From positions 10,249,118-10,313,117 of the forward strand of contig ML682059.1 of assembly GCA_007922195.1 (NCBI GenBank): a DNA stretch of 64,000 nucleotides, read 5' to 3'. Origin of the DNA: Podocnemis expansa. Its lineage: Eukaryota > Chordata > Testudines > Podocnemididae. The notes under the pieces are model-generated. The model saw only the letters and a list, made by a program, of their open reading frames with translations, was not told the DNA's origin and ran no database searches. The position numbers and the translations under genes are program-made. The number at the start of each line of letters is the position of its first letter. The stretch's first letter is position 1. Positions 25,386-37,099 of the stretch are shown piece after piece.

Positions 25386-26990
25386 CTTTAAGCTCTATCT
25401 TTGAGTGTGTGTGTCTCTGGTGCTCCACTCTAGGTGTGCTGCTGTTCCCTGCATCTCTGATCAAAGATCTTTCTTAGCAGAGCTCCTGGGACCATGTGCA
25501 CATCCCCAGCAGCATGTGAGTGCTCTAATGGCTCTGAAGTAAACGCACATGATCCTAACCCCTCAGTTCCTTCTCAACACCTCCAGTCTGACATGGAGTT
25601 TTAACTACTCTGCAGAGCAGTTGGTTTCACAATTAAGAGTTAGTTAAATTCAGTTATTGTAGTTGTTCAGCTCTTCTAGTCACGTTTGGTTTGCCTTTTT
25701 AAAAAAAAAAAAAAAAAGCCCTTCAGTTCACCATGATGAACTGCCGTCCTGGCTTCAAGCTGCTATGAAGGCAGCTTCAGGATTTAAAAGATGCACCTCT
25801 TGCAAAGAAGTGATGCCTGCCTCAGATGGCCACCCACACTATTAGTTGTCAGGGTGAGGGACGTGTCCCAGAAATGTGTCTACTGCAAAAATCTATCATT
25901 GTGATCCAGAGAATTAAAGAGAAGACTGTTCTTCATGGAGCGGCCATTGAGACCCTCCTCCAACCCTGGGTCACCCTCACAGAGAAGATGAGTATAGAAA
26001 ACAGCTCTTGTCCTGCCCCTCACTCAAGCCTGCAAAAAAGGCTAAAAACTAAGGACGTTACTGATGCTGGTGAAGAATTTTCTAGCATAATTGGGCATGA
26101 TTTGGGGACAATCCTTAGGGATAAACCCTGAAAGGACAGACAGGAGCAGAGATGGCTCCTGGTGGCAAGAGTTACTCCAACAGCTGTCTTGGCACTGAAA
26201 CCCATGCCAGCACTGGCAGCGCTGCCAATACTGCTGCCTGCCAGAAAGCTGACTACAGTGCCTGGAGAGGGCCTGTGGCAACGACTGGGACACAAGGCAC
26301 CAACCAAGAATGTGGCACTGCACCGCACAGAGGGGATGTTATCAGAGCCCCTGCGGGACAGAACATTGGCACAAGGGTGCTTGTAAGCAGCAGCACTGTT
26401 CAAATGCCAACAGGGAGGCTCAACATTGCACCCTCTGCTGCCACCTTCTAAGCCTCCTAGGAAAAGGAAGGCAAAAACTAAACACTGAACTGGACAAAAG
26501 CCTTTCTCCTTCATTGAGTGATGCTAGCTGTGTCAACCTCATGTCCTGAGAACGCATCTGGAAGCTCACTCTTGACGACAGGAGAGGAGTTCGGAGAGGA
26601 TCAGGTCTCCTGATTATCCATATCAATACCAGCCCAGGGGACATCATGATTTCATGGACTATGGATATGGATACACCAGACCAGAAGGTATGTGGCCACC
26701 AGCACCTTGGCATGCTGGTCCACTGACCTATTATATGCCCTGGAGAGGCTGGGAGGTATGGCCACAGAGTTCAGCATGATAGCCCAGACCTGCCAACCCA
26801 AGTGAAACACACATTAACTTGCCCCAGTAGCATCACAGGCAGAAGATTTGTCAGACTCAGGACCCATGAGGGGAACAAGAGGACTGTGAATCCTGTGCAG
26901 AGTACTACAAGTACTACTCTATTCCTCTCATACCACAGGTTCTATGGAAAGTCCACTGTGACAGAGCCATCACCATCCTCCTAGCACCCT
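25386..26990 (+). mobile_element. DIRS-C: 3'-truncated DIRS copy
   Basis: It starts with a DIRS left-end-like sequence ('ggtgctccactctaggtgtgctg', 25420-25442) followed by an ITR-like leader. A gag-like region then gives FKRCTSCKEVMPASDGHPHY at about 25780-25845, the same Cys/His motif as the other copies. A Tyr/Trp/Pro-rich stretch (about 26600-26760, with TYYMPWRGWEVWP) follows. No RT, recombinase, ICR or right ITR was found, so the copy stops near 26990 or decays beyond recognition. Confidence 0.7.
25700..26760 (+). pseudogene. DIRS-C gag-like ORF1 fragment
   Basis: Capsid-like first ORF of a DIRS element. The N-terminal motif C-x2-C ... DGH is intact at about 25790-25840, but the second C-x2-C half is disrupted because a stop follows HPHY. 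The remaining region switches frame several times. The aromatic/Pro-rich C-terminal part at 26600-26760 is distinctive and not obvious in DIRS-A. It is non-functional, and no other function is suggested. Confidence 0.55.
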
Positions 26991-27779
26991 ACTGACCCAA
27001 TAGTTCTGCATCCCAGATCTATCAGCAACCACTTATTTTTTTTTTGGTGGGGAAAACTCAAGCACCTGAGTCCAATAGCACTCCACCTGCTGTCTGGGTA
27101 GGTGTCAGAAAAGGAACACTTATGTTTTGTCTCAACCAGGAAATACTTAAAGTAGGAAAGATTCTACTAGAGCCTGCAACCTGGGAACAGATTCTACATT
27201 CTTATATAAAATAAAGATACTATTTTGCAGGACAAACAAGGAGTTTGACACTTGAGACAAACTGGGGAAGCCCAGTCACTGTGGGTCCTGAGCTTCAGGT
27301 CTTGGTAACCAGCTGTAGCCCAGCTTTCTCACCTCCAAATCTTCAAAGTTCCCACAGTCCCTCATGCCCTAGGGTTGGGCTCTGACCCACAGGCTGCTGG
27401 GCCTGGGGTCCTAAAGTCCCTCTGGGCAAGCTTGTCCTGGCTACCTGTATTCTCTAGTTGCTGGTAGCAACAACTAGTAGTCAGCTTCATCCTGTTTAGC
27501 AGTTCTTCACTCTGTTCTGCTCTGCTCTTCTACAACAACACACTTCACTCTTAGATCCTCCTCCTCTTCCTCCTCCAAACTGCACACCAAAAACTCCTGA
27601 CTAGCTGCACTGGAGGCTTTTTATTTTCTACCCCTTAATTGAGGTCAGGTGCTCCAACTGACACCAGACTCCTTAATTTTGAAGCCAGGTGCCTTAACTG
27701 GTGCTGAGCAGCCCCATCCTGCTTACCCAGGACAGGCAGAGAACAGCCCCAGGGTCAGCAAAGCCCTAAAGGACATGCC
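26991..27779. other. Unassigned, moderately GC-rich, possibly LTR-derived
   Basis: About 790 bp without coding potential. Pyrimidine-rich, with 'cttaattgaggtcaggtgctcc' and a repeated 'ccaggtgc.ttaactg' wording. It ends abruptly where the Tx1-like LINE leader begins. It may be an LTR or a LINE 5' UTR; neither can be shown. Confidence 0.35.
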
Positions 27780-28139
27780 CTGACCTGCTACTGCTGGGAT
27801 TGCTGCTGCTGCTGGCACTGGCTTGTCTCCCTCCCACCCCCTGCCGGGGGGAGCTAGAGGAAGGAAGGAGACCACACTATCCTCTCCACCACTGCCATCA
27901 TCTGGTTAGAAGAAGCCCTTCTAGTCAGCTGGTCTCTGCTGCTACTGGGAGCCTGTTGCCTCCGCCAGCTACCACCAGTGAGAGGAGGCAACCACTGACC
28001 GGGACATTGCAGCTTACAGCTGCGAGTGGGATCACAACAACCTAAGGAGCTACAGACCCTGCCTATCTGGTCTCTTCTCCTCAAGAAGGCAGTTGGCTCC
28101 TGAAGGTGTATTTTGTTGGTGTGTGGTGGTTTTTTGTGT

Positions 28140-31080
28140 TGCTCTATGACCACCTTTCAGCCTTTGTTGCCTCCCTACCCTGTCCCTGACTTCTTTTTGC
28201 AAGCCCCACCTCCCTCCCAACTCAGTTGCCCCTCCCCTGCCCCATCCTCAGCAGTGCCCACTCTAGCCAGCAACAGAGGGTCAGTGCATGGTGCTAAACT
28301 TTTTTTACTCCCCTGCTAACTGCACCCCCTGATGCCCCAGTGAACCCACCCTACCCACTGCAGCTAGAGGAGCCAGACCCTTCTTGCCCTACCCACGTTG
28401 CATGTCTCTCTCTTCTTCAAGGCATTGTCCTCTCCTGCCTGCAGCCTGGGGGGGAGGAATGGTCTGCCAGCCCCTCATTCCCTCCATAGCCCCCCATCCC
28501 CCCTCTTTACCAGTCTCCCTTCACCAATACCTGCTCATGCTTTCCTCCCCACCCTGCAGCCTAACGCTGAAGAGATGTTTCCCCTAACCCCCCCAGTCTC
28601 CCTCTCCCTCCTGCAGGGACATGGAGACTTCCCTGTCAGCATGCTCCCCCATCTACCACTGCAGCTGCCCCTTCAACCAATGGTGGGGTGCCAACAGCAG
28701 CAGGTATGAGGAGGCTCTACCACAGCCACCTCAGCCAGCAGTAAGAGCTAGCAGAAACAGGTGAGCAAGGGCTGTGCCATGGCCACATCATCAGTTGTGG
28801 TCCCTGCCTTCCTCTGCTGTTCCCTCTACCAGCTGTGGGGGCCCCCTTGCCCCCGAGCATATGCCCAGGTGGCTGCCACTTCTCCACTCCTCACCACATT
28901 CCACCTTATGCGTCCGAGACCAGCTTTTCCACCTTAACCAGGAGGCACAGCATCCTTTGCCTCCTGTTGGCTGCCTCACCACACAGAGACCTATGTGTGG
29001 GTGTTGGCGTGTGTAGTGGGGCCTTGGCCATAATAGTGGCCTCCAAGATGTATGGGAAGGTAGTCGTCTTCCTAGCATTGGAAACCACTGCATGCAGGAG
29101 GTGGTCAATAAGGGCCTAGCGGTGAGGAGGGTCTACGTCCCCATGGCGCCCCTGGAGGACCTGGGCATGTGCATGGTGCTCACTTGTCTCAGCCTTCCTA
29201 TCCCATGCTGCCCTGCTTCCCCTCATCTCCACCCTGAGGAAACCAATATTCACTATCAGCCCTCTCCTATGGGGCTGCAAGGACCACCCCCTCTCTCTCC
29301 ATCACATGGTGCTCTTCTGCTAGCAGGTGCACATTCAGCTGCTGCTCATGGGGGAGCATGACAGAGGTGCCCAAGGGGAGTCTCAGCGCTTCCTTTGTCA
29401 GGGCATGGGGCACATCCAAAGGGTGAACACAGAGGGGGCAACTGGGTCCCCCAAAGCTATGGCAGTATGGTTGGCACCCATCTTAGGTGACCCTAGCTAT
29501 CCAGCCAGCATAGCTGCCCTTTCTCCTCTGCTTTTATACGCCATTTGGGCCCATGGAGGAGATGGGGATTATGATGACTAGCACCAGCCAGGGGCAGAGT
29601 TCCCATCCCCTTGCTATTCTGCTCTCATCCCTTCAACCGTAGGCACCTTCGTCCTTGCTGCCTGATTCTGCTCCTCCTAGCCAGTCCTCTGCTACCACCC
29701 TAGAGGTTTGGATCCTCCTCATGGGGAGGCATGGCAAGTGCAGGAAGGCCCAGTTTCTCCCCACCACGTCGGACGGGGAGGAGGCTCCTGGAAGTCATTG
29801 CAGGGGCTAATGATGAAGCTATCGATGAGCTTTCCAATGCAGACCCCTGCCCCCCATCTGATGGGGTCCAGTGGCAGGCCCTGCCTGAGGAGACAGAGGC
29901 AGCAGCACAGAAGGTAGCAGTGGCACCTATTGGAGGCCCTCTTAGATACCATGTTGGAGAGGCTGCTGATGGGGCCAACCCCCCCCCCAGCCTGCCTCAC
30001 CACTTACTATAGCAGGGGGGATCTGGGCCCCATCTTCTTAGAAACTGAGGCTGTGGGTCTGACCCCCGGTTGCCCCAGAGGAGGACAACCCTCTACCAGA
30101 GGGCTGCAAAATGGATGGCGACTTACTTTTGCCACCCCCTCTTTCCCCACAGGCCTGCCCCTACCCCTACCACTGTCCCTGCCTTCATTCCAGGGATGCC
30201 CCCAGAATGCTCCACCTGCCTGGCTGCGCTCATCCTACCATCTACAGCCACTGAACCTCTAGAGGTGATGGCTGATCCCAAGCACCTGGACCCCAGGATG
30301 TCATCCCTGGAGGGACAGCAGCCTCTTCCCCTCTAAGCCTGCCCCCTGCCTGAAACTGTGACCATGGATATCCAGCTTTGTCCCACCTCCATGCCCAGCA
30401 TTGGCAGGGATCTGCCCCATGAGTTGTCCCAACAAGCCCCGTGCCCAGTCAGGGGGAGCCACACCCCGGGTGGTTTGACCACGGGGCCCCTGAGGCTCAT
30501 CCCACCCCCGTTTCCTTTCATGATGCACCCCCAACATCTTCTGTAGCCCCTTCCCCTGTTGCTGCTATCCCTGGGATCATGTCTTTCCTTTTTCCACCCA
30601 CTGGTTCCTGGGGGATGGTATTTGTGGCCCCCTGGAGCTGCTGTCTTCCCTCAACTGCCACTTCCCCTCATGCTGGGGGCTGGGCTGGACAATGTGAAGC
30701 CCACATCATTGGCACCAGGGTGGGGCACTGTGCCCTGTCTGTCCATCCCACCTGGCTGCAGGGCCAATATGGTGACCTGACCAGAGGCTGGCCAGGAGCC
30801 ATCTGCCCCAGATCCCTGGTGCTGCAGGAGGAGCTGTATGTGTTCATGACTGACACTTGTGGAGCCAGGAACCAGGTGCAGCTTGCCCTGCAGCGCTGGG
30901 GGGACTTCCATCTTGTCCTCCAGGCTGTGAGGACCATTTTGAAGGAGGGCAAAGGGACCAGGATGCAGCGGCCTACCAGACGGCCTATAGCTTCAGTGTC
31001 TCCTTCATGGCTTTTGGGGTTGGTCACTGATACCAAGTGGCCTGATGGAGGCTGCTGGCACTCCTGCCACCCCTGAGGAC
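28140..31080 (+). pseudogene. Tx1-like LINE ORF1 (broken)
   Basis: ORF1 of Tx1-type LINEs encodes a nucleic-acid-binding chaperone-like protein with CCHC knuckles. Here a Pro-rich N-terminus (28143-28700) is followed by SPHRDLCVGVGVCSGALA and KMYGKVVVFLALE at about 28975-29085. A remnant of a zinc knuckle, FLCQGMGHIQRVN, at about 29393-29430 has lost its last Cys. Beyond this the frame changes repeatedly, and the C-terminal part (about 30800-30960) includes LQEELYVFMTD. The protein is dead. High GC makes long chance open frames common on both strands here. Confidence 0.55.
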
Positions 31081-31179
31081 GCTCCCCAGCCCTTATTGCC
31101 CCTACCTCTTCACTACCTTGAATACCAGGAGCTACAGGATGGGTCTCCACAGGATCTGTGTGGTGGCTTTCTTTCATAA

Positions 31180-32835
31180 GGGTGTGCACTCTGTAGTTCT
31201 CCTGCAGGAGACCCATATGGATCTACCTGCCAGGGCTGGCTAGCAGCTGGAATGGGGGAACAGGGTGTTCCTGCATCTCTCCACCCATTCTGTTGGAGTA
31301 GCCACCCTGTTCTCCCCCGACCTACAGCCTGAGGTGCTAGGTGTTGCAGAGGTCATGCCAGGCTGCCTGCTATACCTCTGGGCCCACATGGAGGGGCTGG
31401 TGCAGAATCTGGTAAACATCTATGCCCTGACATTGGGCCTGGAGCAGGTGTACTTCTTTTGGTAGTTGGCTACCTTCCTTGGCACGCTGGTTCCTCAAGA
31501 GTGCCTGGTCCTGTGTGGGGATTTCAACACCATCGAAGAACAGGACCACATGGGGATCAAGCAGTGCCAGGTTGCCACAGATGTCTTCTGGGAGCTCATC
31601 AACCATCACTCCTTGGTGGACATCTGGTGTGACCACCACCCAGATGACAAGGTGACTTTCACCTATGTCCACATGGAGAACCATTGGTTGCACCACTCCT
31701 GGTTTGACCGCATCTAAATGTCAAGGTTCCATCTTGACAGAGCTACCTTCAGCATTCAGCTGGTCCCCTTCTTGAATCACCATTTGGTGACCGTGATTAC
31801 CTCTCTCTTGGCGGAGAGGCTGGGGCTGGCCTCCTGGCACTTTATAAACAGCCTGCTGGAGGACATGGGTTTCATGGCGTCCTTCTGGGAGTTGTGGCTG
31901 ACTTGGTGGAAGCAGAGGCACGCTTTTCCCTGGGCGCAGCGTTGGTGGGACATAGGGAAGGTGTGTGCCCAGCTCTTCTGCTGCTACTACACTTGGGGGG
32001 GGGGGGGGGTTGTAGCAATAGAGGAGCTGGATGGGTGTCCATCTGCCAGCCCAGAGGATCCATTCCTCTGAAGAGCATACTGGGAGGAGCTCCAGGCCCT
32101 CGAGGACCTCTGGGAACTGGGGAGCTTTTGTTTGATCCCTCGTCTGTCTCCTTTGGGAGAGGGACTGCAGATCACATTTCTTCTGCACCCTGCAGAAACA
32201 GGCAGCCCGAAAAGTATGTCTCCTGACTCCTCGCTGAGGATGGCAACCCCCTCATGGATACAGAGATGAGCAGAAGGGCCAGGGCCTTTTATGCCAGCCT
32301 TTTCTCCCCAGAATCGGACTGAAGTTGCCACCTGCGAGGTGCTATGGAATGAACTTCCCACGGTCAGCGAGGGCAACCGGAACCACCTAGAGCTCCCTCT
32401 CACTCTGGCCAAGGTCTTGAAAGTCCTCTGTTGTATGCCCACCTACAAATCTCCAGACATGGATAGGCTGACTGGGGTTCTATAGCATGTTTTGGGATAT
32501 CCTCAGCCCAGACCTTGCTATTGTCTGGGCCACATCCGAGGGGAGCTGAGAGTTCCCCTTCTCTTGCCAGCGGACAATGCTGGCCCTGCTGCCCAAGAAG
32601 GGCAACCTCTGCAACCTTTGAAACTGGCGTCCTGTCTCACTCCTCAGCACAGACTACAAAATAGTAGCTGAGGCCGCCATCTTGAGACTGGCATCCATGC
32701 TGCAGGAGGTGGTCCATCCTGATCAGATCTACACCATCAAGGGCTGGTCCATCTTCAACAACTTGTACCTGATCCAGGATCTCTTGGAGTTCGGGTGTAG
32801 GGATGGTCTGTCATTCGTTATCCTGGCCCTTCTAA
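31180..32835 (+). pseudogene. Tx1-like LINE ORF2: endonuclease and partial RT
   Basis: The apurinic-type endonuclease nicks target DNA to prime reverse transcription. Visible in order are LLQETH (31200-31217, catalytic Glu), NIYALTLG (about 31414), LCGDFNTIEEQDHMG (about 31511-31555, the conserved Asp/Asn box), HHSLVDIW and HHSWFDRI (to 31717, where SxxDRI ends the domain). After a linker, RT block NWRPVSLLSTDYKIVAEA appears at about 32623-32676, then HPDQIYTIKG and DGLSFVILALL, where homology stops before the catalytic Asp motif. Several in-frame stops are present, for example at 31463 and 31715. Confidence 0.75.
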
Positions 32836-33560
32836 CAATAGGGGAGTGAAGTTTAGGGACAGACTTCCAAAGGAAGTAGTGGAAGCGAAGCACTTAGCTG
32901 GCTTTAATACTGGGCTTGATAAAGAAGGCATGGTATGAGAAAACAGCTTAATATGGCAGTTAACTGATCTTTTGACTATTAGCAGTAAATATGCATGATG
33001 GTCTGGGATGGGTTCAGAGTTACCACAGAGAATTTTCTTGAGTGTCTAGTCAGTCTTGCCCACATACTCATGGTTTAGCTTGGGGTCTCAAACTCAGATC
33101 ACCACAAGGGCCTCATGAGGACTGGTATGTTAACCCAAGGGCTCACTGCTGAAACCTTTTCATACAACATTGGAAATGCTGGTAATAGTGTCATTGCGAG
33201 CCACAGGAAATAGCTTTAGGGGCTGAGCCCTTGGGTCGTGTGTTTTGAGACCCATGGTTTAGTTTATCACCATGTTTGGGGATGGGAAGGAGTTTCCCCC
33301 AGAGCAGATTGACAGAGGCCCTGGGGGAAGTGAGGATTATTTGCCTTCCTCTGCAGCGTGGGACAAGGGTCACTTCCTGTCAGCTTCCCTGTTCCTTGAA
33401 GTCTTTAAACCATGATTTGAGGACTTCAGTGACTCAGGAACAGGTTACAGGACTGTTACAGGGTTGGGGGTGGTGGGAATGAGGTTCTGTGGCTTGCATT
33501 ATGCAGGAGGCCAGACCAGATGATCATAATGGTCCAGTTTGACTTCACTGTATGGGGAGG
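32836..33560 (+). mobile_element. CR1 LINE 3' end
   Basis: Translation begins KFRDRLPKEVVEAKHLAGFNTG..., the extreme C-terminal sequence of a CR1 ORF2. The typical CR1 3' UTR with 'ggtctgggatgggttcagagttacc' and 'accagatgatcataatggtcca' follows. It is interrupted by a hAT MITE at 33079-33254. The junction with the Tx1-like LINE at about 32836 has no obvious intervening sequence. Confidence 0.8.
33079..33254. mobile_element. hAT-like MITE, second copy of the GTCTCAAAC family
   Basis: Ends CTTGGGGTCTCAAACTC and TGTTTTGAGACCCA form inverted repeats. TGGTTTAG occurs on both sides (33071-33078 and 33255-33262), an 8-bp duplication. The body matches 7379-7567 ('aaccttttcatacaaca' is shared). It lies within a CR1 3' UTR and so is younger than that copy. 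Confidence 0.88.
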
Positions 33561-35771
33561 ATTGCTTTATCAGTGCAATCAATGGGGCTTAGTTAGGGAA
33601 ACAATGGAATGAAATTAAGCAAAGGAAAGTATTCTGGACCTTAAATTTGACTCATGAGTTCATTACTCAGTTTTCAGCTTTTATATCCCCTGGGATACAA
33701 ACCACGCCAGCATCAAATAGATCTACATGCATGTAATAAATTCCTAATGTTTACCCTGGAACTGTGGTTCAGTTCTAGTAATTACTATTTGCCTTGCTGA
33801 CCCAGCCAAGGAAACCACATCTGATGCCCAGCCCGGGAAAAGAAAAGCCTCACTTTGTATATATAATGTATTCCTGATCAAGACAACACAAGAGCAGACT
33901 AAGCAAGAGAGAATTTGACAGACAAAAAGACTTGAAAGTTTTTAAAGGTAATCTGCAAAGGGAAGAAGTTCCTTCATGTTGTGTAAAGACAACACAAAAG
34001 GTTCTAGCCAACTTCCAAAGGGGCAGCCGTGTTAGTCTAGTAAAGTGAAAAAAGCAAGGAGTCCTGTGGCACTTAAAGACTAACAGACAAAACGTTCTGT
34101 GCATATAGCAGTTGTTTCCCGTGGTTTAGAATCAATAGGCAATCGCACCCTGGATATTTCTGGGTTTTAGTGACAGACTATACAGCTGTAGTGTAAGGTT
34201 TTTTGGCCATCTTTGGAAGGGTCAGCGTCTAAGTTCCATCTCTTCTAATAAGCAGTTGTCACACAAATAAGATTAGAATTGTCCCCAGTCTGACAACTCA
34301 AGAGCTTTATTAGCATTGGTCCAGTCCCGGCATGAATATAGCAAGACCTAACTTTTGTTGTTTTTTTTTCTCATAGCAGAGATTGGTGGTTGGAGCCAAA
34401 TGTAGCTTCTCTTTCTCCCTCATTGAAACTTTTCTATTTTTAAAATCTCCAAGAGAGCCTCCCTCCACAGAGGATTCTATTGACTTGTAAACTTTGCCTG
34501 GTTGCTTACTTTGGGGTAAAATCTCACTCAGTTTGTAGGCTCTCACCTTTTCCATGAGATTTCAGTTTTGTTCTTTGGAATCTGAATTCTTTCAAGGTCC
34601 TGCTCATCAACATGTTTGAAAGCATTTTTTTGCATTTCCTTGCCTCTTTACATGCTTTCTGAATTAAGATCATATATTGTACATAAACATGTGCAAATGC
34701 CTTAGCCTAAAGAACTTATACTGCAAATGTAGTACGGTGTATTGTTGCCATAATAAAAATGTGAGGAGTAGGTGAGTTTTTAAGGAGACCAAGGGGGGTT
34801 GTTTTACAATTAGGATAAAGTTGTCTTAAGTCAGTGAAAGACTTGAGGTTCAAGTTTGATGCTCTGACTTCCCCTACAACATTTCTGTGACTCTTATTTT
34901 TTAATCTTTAGGATTCCTGGCATTAAGGTCCACTAGTCTAAATCTGTGGCAGTAAATCGCAGAATAACTCATCTTTACCTAGTGCATGTACTGACTAAGT
35001 CTTAATGTGTGCTCACTTTGATATGGTGTTCTGTATCTCCATCTGGTAAAGCTGTTTAGCCAAAAATCATGCAGCAAGCCAGAGGCAGTAAGAGAACTTG
35101 GAATCAAGCAACCTGCTTATTTTCTTATCTTTTACATGCTTCTGCCATCTCAGAAAAGGGAATGCCATTTTTTAATTCTTTGTCTGCAAATCCTTCTGTC
35201 CTCTAGAATAGAACAGAGAAATCACCAGGAAATGTAAAGCATTAATTATAAGAATGGTCTTTTGGGGGGCTTTTTTTTCTCCCTGCCCCTTTTCCTCCCA
35301 TATTTTGCTGCTATTTTTCTGGTTATTTTTCCTCTTACAGAAATTTCAACTTGAGATGGGACTAAGAGGTCACTAAAATTAGAGGAGACATGAAGATGTT
35401 TGACTCGTATTTGCACTGGTGTTAATGTCCTGGGCATGGGATGGGGAAATAATTGCTAAAAAATTGCAGGCTTGGGCCATTTGAGCCACCTGCCTCCCTT
35501 GAGGTTAGCATCATACTCATACGCATATGTCCCCATTGTGGGCAGAGTAGAAAAGGTCTTTGCTTGTTTTTAGTAGTTGCGAGACTGAAGTTTGACTGGC
35601 AGATGGATGCAAGGAAAATTGGCAGAGCTGGGAGTTGTGTGTTTATGTAAAGAGGAAGAACTAAGGGAAAATTGTACCATACTTTTTTGGCAAGCTACTT
35701 TTGTTGTTCTGTATCTGTCTTGTCATTTTGATTGTAAACTGTTCTGACTAAGCAAGGACTATCTTCTATGG
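33561..35771. other. Intron 4, mostly unassigned
   Basis: No coding block was recognised. At 34018-34095 there is a short interspersed repeat (next entry). The rest is AT-rich intron; 33780-33850 may be another repeat piece but carries no diagnostic motif. Confidence 0.45.
34018..34095. repeat. Short interspersed repeat, 'gtgttagtct' family
   Basis: The words 'gccgtgttagtctag' and 'gtcctgtggcacttaaagactaacag' match, directly or inverted, the copies at 46877-47137 and 60275-60345. This is an abundant-looking repeat family whose name I cannot give with confidence. Confidence 0.6.
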
Positions 35772-35957
35772 CAGTGACTTTCAAGCCACAGTTTGTGACC
35801 CAGTCCTGGATAGCAGACCCTCAGGTACCGGATAGCGGTGCCTCCTGTTTCTGCTGCAGAAAGACTGGAATGCATTGCTGAAATGTGTAATTATTAGGCC
35901 ATGACATAATTTCTTTCCTCAACTGAATCCAGAGGGCAAAAAGTTTTAAAACCACTG
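35772..35957. mobile_element. hAT-like MITE, degraded
   Basis: The left end CAGTGACTTTCAA and the right end TTTTAAAACCACTG are imperfect inverted repeats. Flanks ttctatgg and gtctatgc agree at six of eight positions, an aged 8-bp target duplication. 186 bp, non-coding. Confidence 0.75.
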
Positions 35958-36149
35958 GTCTATGCTTTTAGCTGGATGTCTAGCACAATAGGCTGTAGCA
36001 TTTGTAGGAGACCCTTATGCACTACTGGAATAAATAAAAAAGTGAGCTGATTTCATAGAGCTCACTGTAAGATGTAACTATAGCTGGTATATAAAAAAGC
36101 AAATTGGTTTGCCGGGCAACTTTAATTTACAGCTAATTTTATTTTGCAG

Positions 36150-36317
36150 ACAATGGTACATGGACTCAGCTCTGGTTGGTGTCAGATTATCATGAACATG
36201 GATCACTCTTTGATTACCTAAACAGATATACCGTTACTGTGGAAGGAATGATAAAGCTAGCTCTATCCACTGCCAGTGGACTTGCACACCTTCACATGGA
36301 GATTGTTGGCACACAAG
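36150..36317 (+). CDS. TGFBR1: TGFBR1 coding exon 5 (hinge and start of C-lobe)
   Basis: Exactly 168 bp from TTTTGCAG to GTAACT, in phase 1 at both ends. It opens with [19 protein letters not shown], so together with exon 4 it forms the L45 loop (NK plus DNGTWTQ) that selects SMAD2/3, the beta-5 strand and the kinase hinge. It continues with [20 protein letters not shown], helix alpha-D/E, and ends at MEIVGTQ. Codons are intact. The residues TVEGMI and LSTASG favour TGFBR1 over ACVR1B. It lies 24.5 kb downstream of exon 4 across an intron filled with nested transposons. Confidence 0.97.
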
Positions 36318-36769
36318 GTAACTTTGAGTATTCAGTCTCATACAAGATCCTAAAAGGAAATGGAGCATTGATGACCTAGTTCTGTAGCAGAAGTTAGCAG
36401 AATTACAGAAGAGCCCATTGAGTGAAGTCGTGTTTTTTTTTTTTTTCCTTTTCTTTTTTAATTTGAGTTTGAGCCTCTGTTACTTGATGTGGTATCATTT
36501 TGAGTTGTTGCACAAACATGTAGTTGTTTGCTCATGGGATTGCATTAGATGTATATATCCTTTATACCAGCTTTACAAGTATATCTGTCTGCAAAAGTGG
36601 ACAATTTCTTTAAATTGTGATAAATTAATCTGTAGGAAACAATGTGAATAGTTTTAATGACAGGTGTTCTCTTAACAAAAAAAAAAAAAGGTTAAACTCA
36701 GTGCCTTGTATAGTATCCCAGCTCTTCTGAGAGCGCTTGTATACTTAGTAGATAAAAGCATACCTAATG
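36318..36769. other. Start of intron 5, nothing recognised
   Basis: Begins with the donor GTAACT. Contains a T-rich run at about 36431-36460 and an A run at about 36677-36689. No repeat family was recognised before the DIRS-E left end. Confidence 0.55.
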
Positions 36770-37099
36770 CACCCGAGGTAGAGATTTTTGGTCACTAGTA
36801 CCCTTTGGAACAGTGTGTGTGTGTACCCGACTGTCTTTCCTTGTGCCTCCAACTGAGGATCTAAAGGATGAGGCAATCCACCTCCCTTTTTGTTCTTGCA
36901 ACCAGGTGGCTGTAAGTCCCAATGAAGCCTTATGTTCCCTGTCTGTCTTGCTTTATCTGCATCCTTCCTTGTGTAAATAGTGAATTTGTATAGCTTTTAG
37001 CTGTGGCTTTAGTAGTGGTTCTTCTGTTCTCCTGTCAAACTTTTTTTTTACTTTTGTTCCTGGAGTAATACTTTTTTAAGCATCATATATGTATAAGTG

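Larger units (their letters stand above)
27780..32835 (+). mobile_element. Tx1-like (L1 clade) LINE, 3'-truncated in the RT
   Basis: A GC-rich 5-kb element with ORF1 (about 28140-31080) and ORF2 endonuclease plus the start of RT (about 31180-32835). The EN domain resembles the Tx1-type LINE proteins frequent in turtle and amphibian genomes. The element stops in the RT at about 32835, where a CR1 3' end begins. Loss of the 3' half is unusual, because LINE copies are normally truncated at the 5' side. It is broken throughout by stops. Confidence 0.75.

Noticed and set aside
26020..26514. Minus-strand open frame of 164 codons in DIRS-C
   Set aside because: Antisense to the gag-like region of DIRS-C; Ser/Cys/Gly-rich, no domain, and a consequence of low stop frequency in a GC-richer segment.
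30668..31216. Minus-strand open frame of 182 codons, plus a + strand frame of 211 codons at 30441-31076
   Set aside because: Both fall in the GC-rich ORF1 region of the Tx1-like LINE. The minus frame is antisense noise; the plus frame is only part of a broken ORF1.
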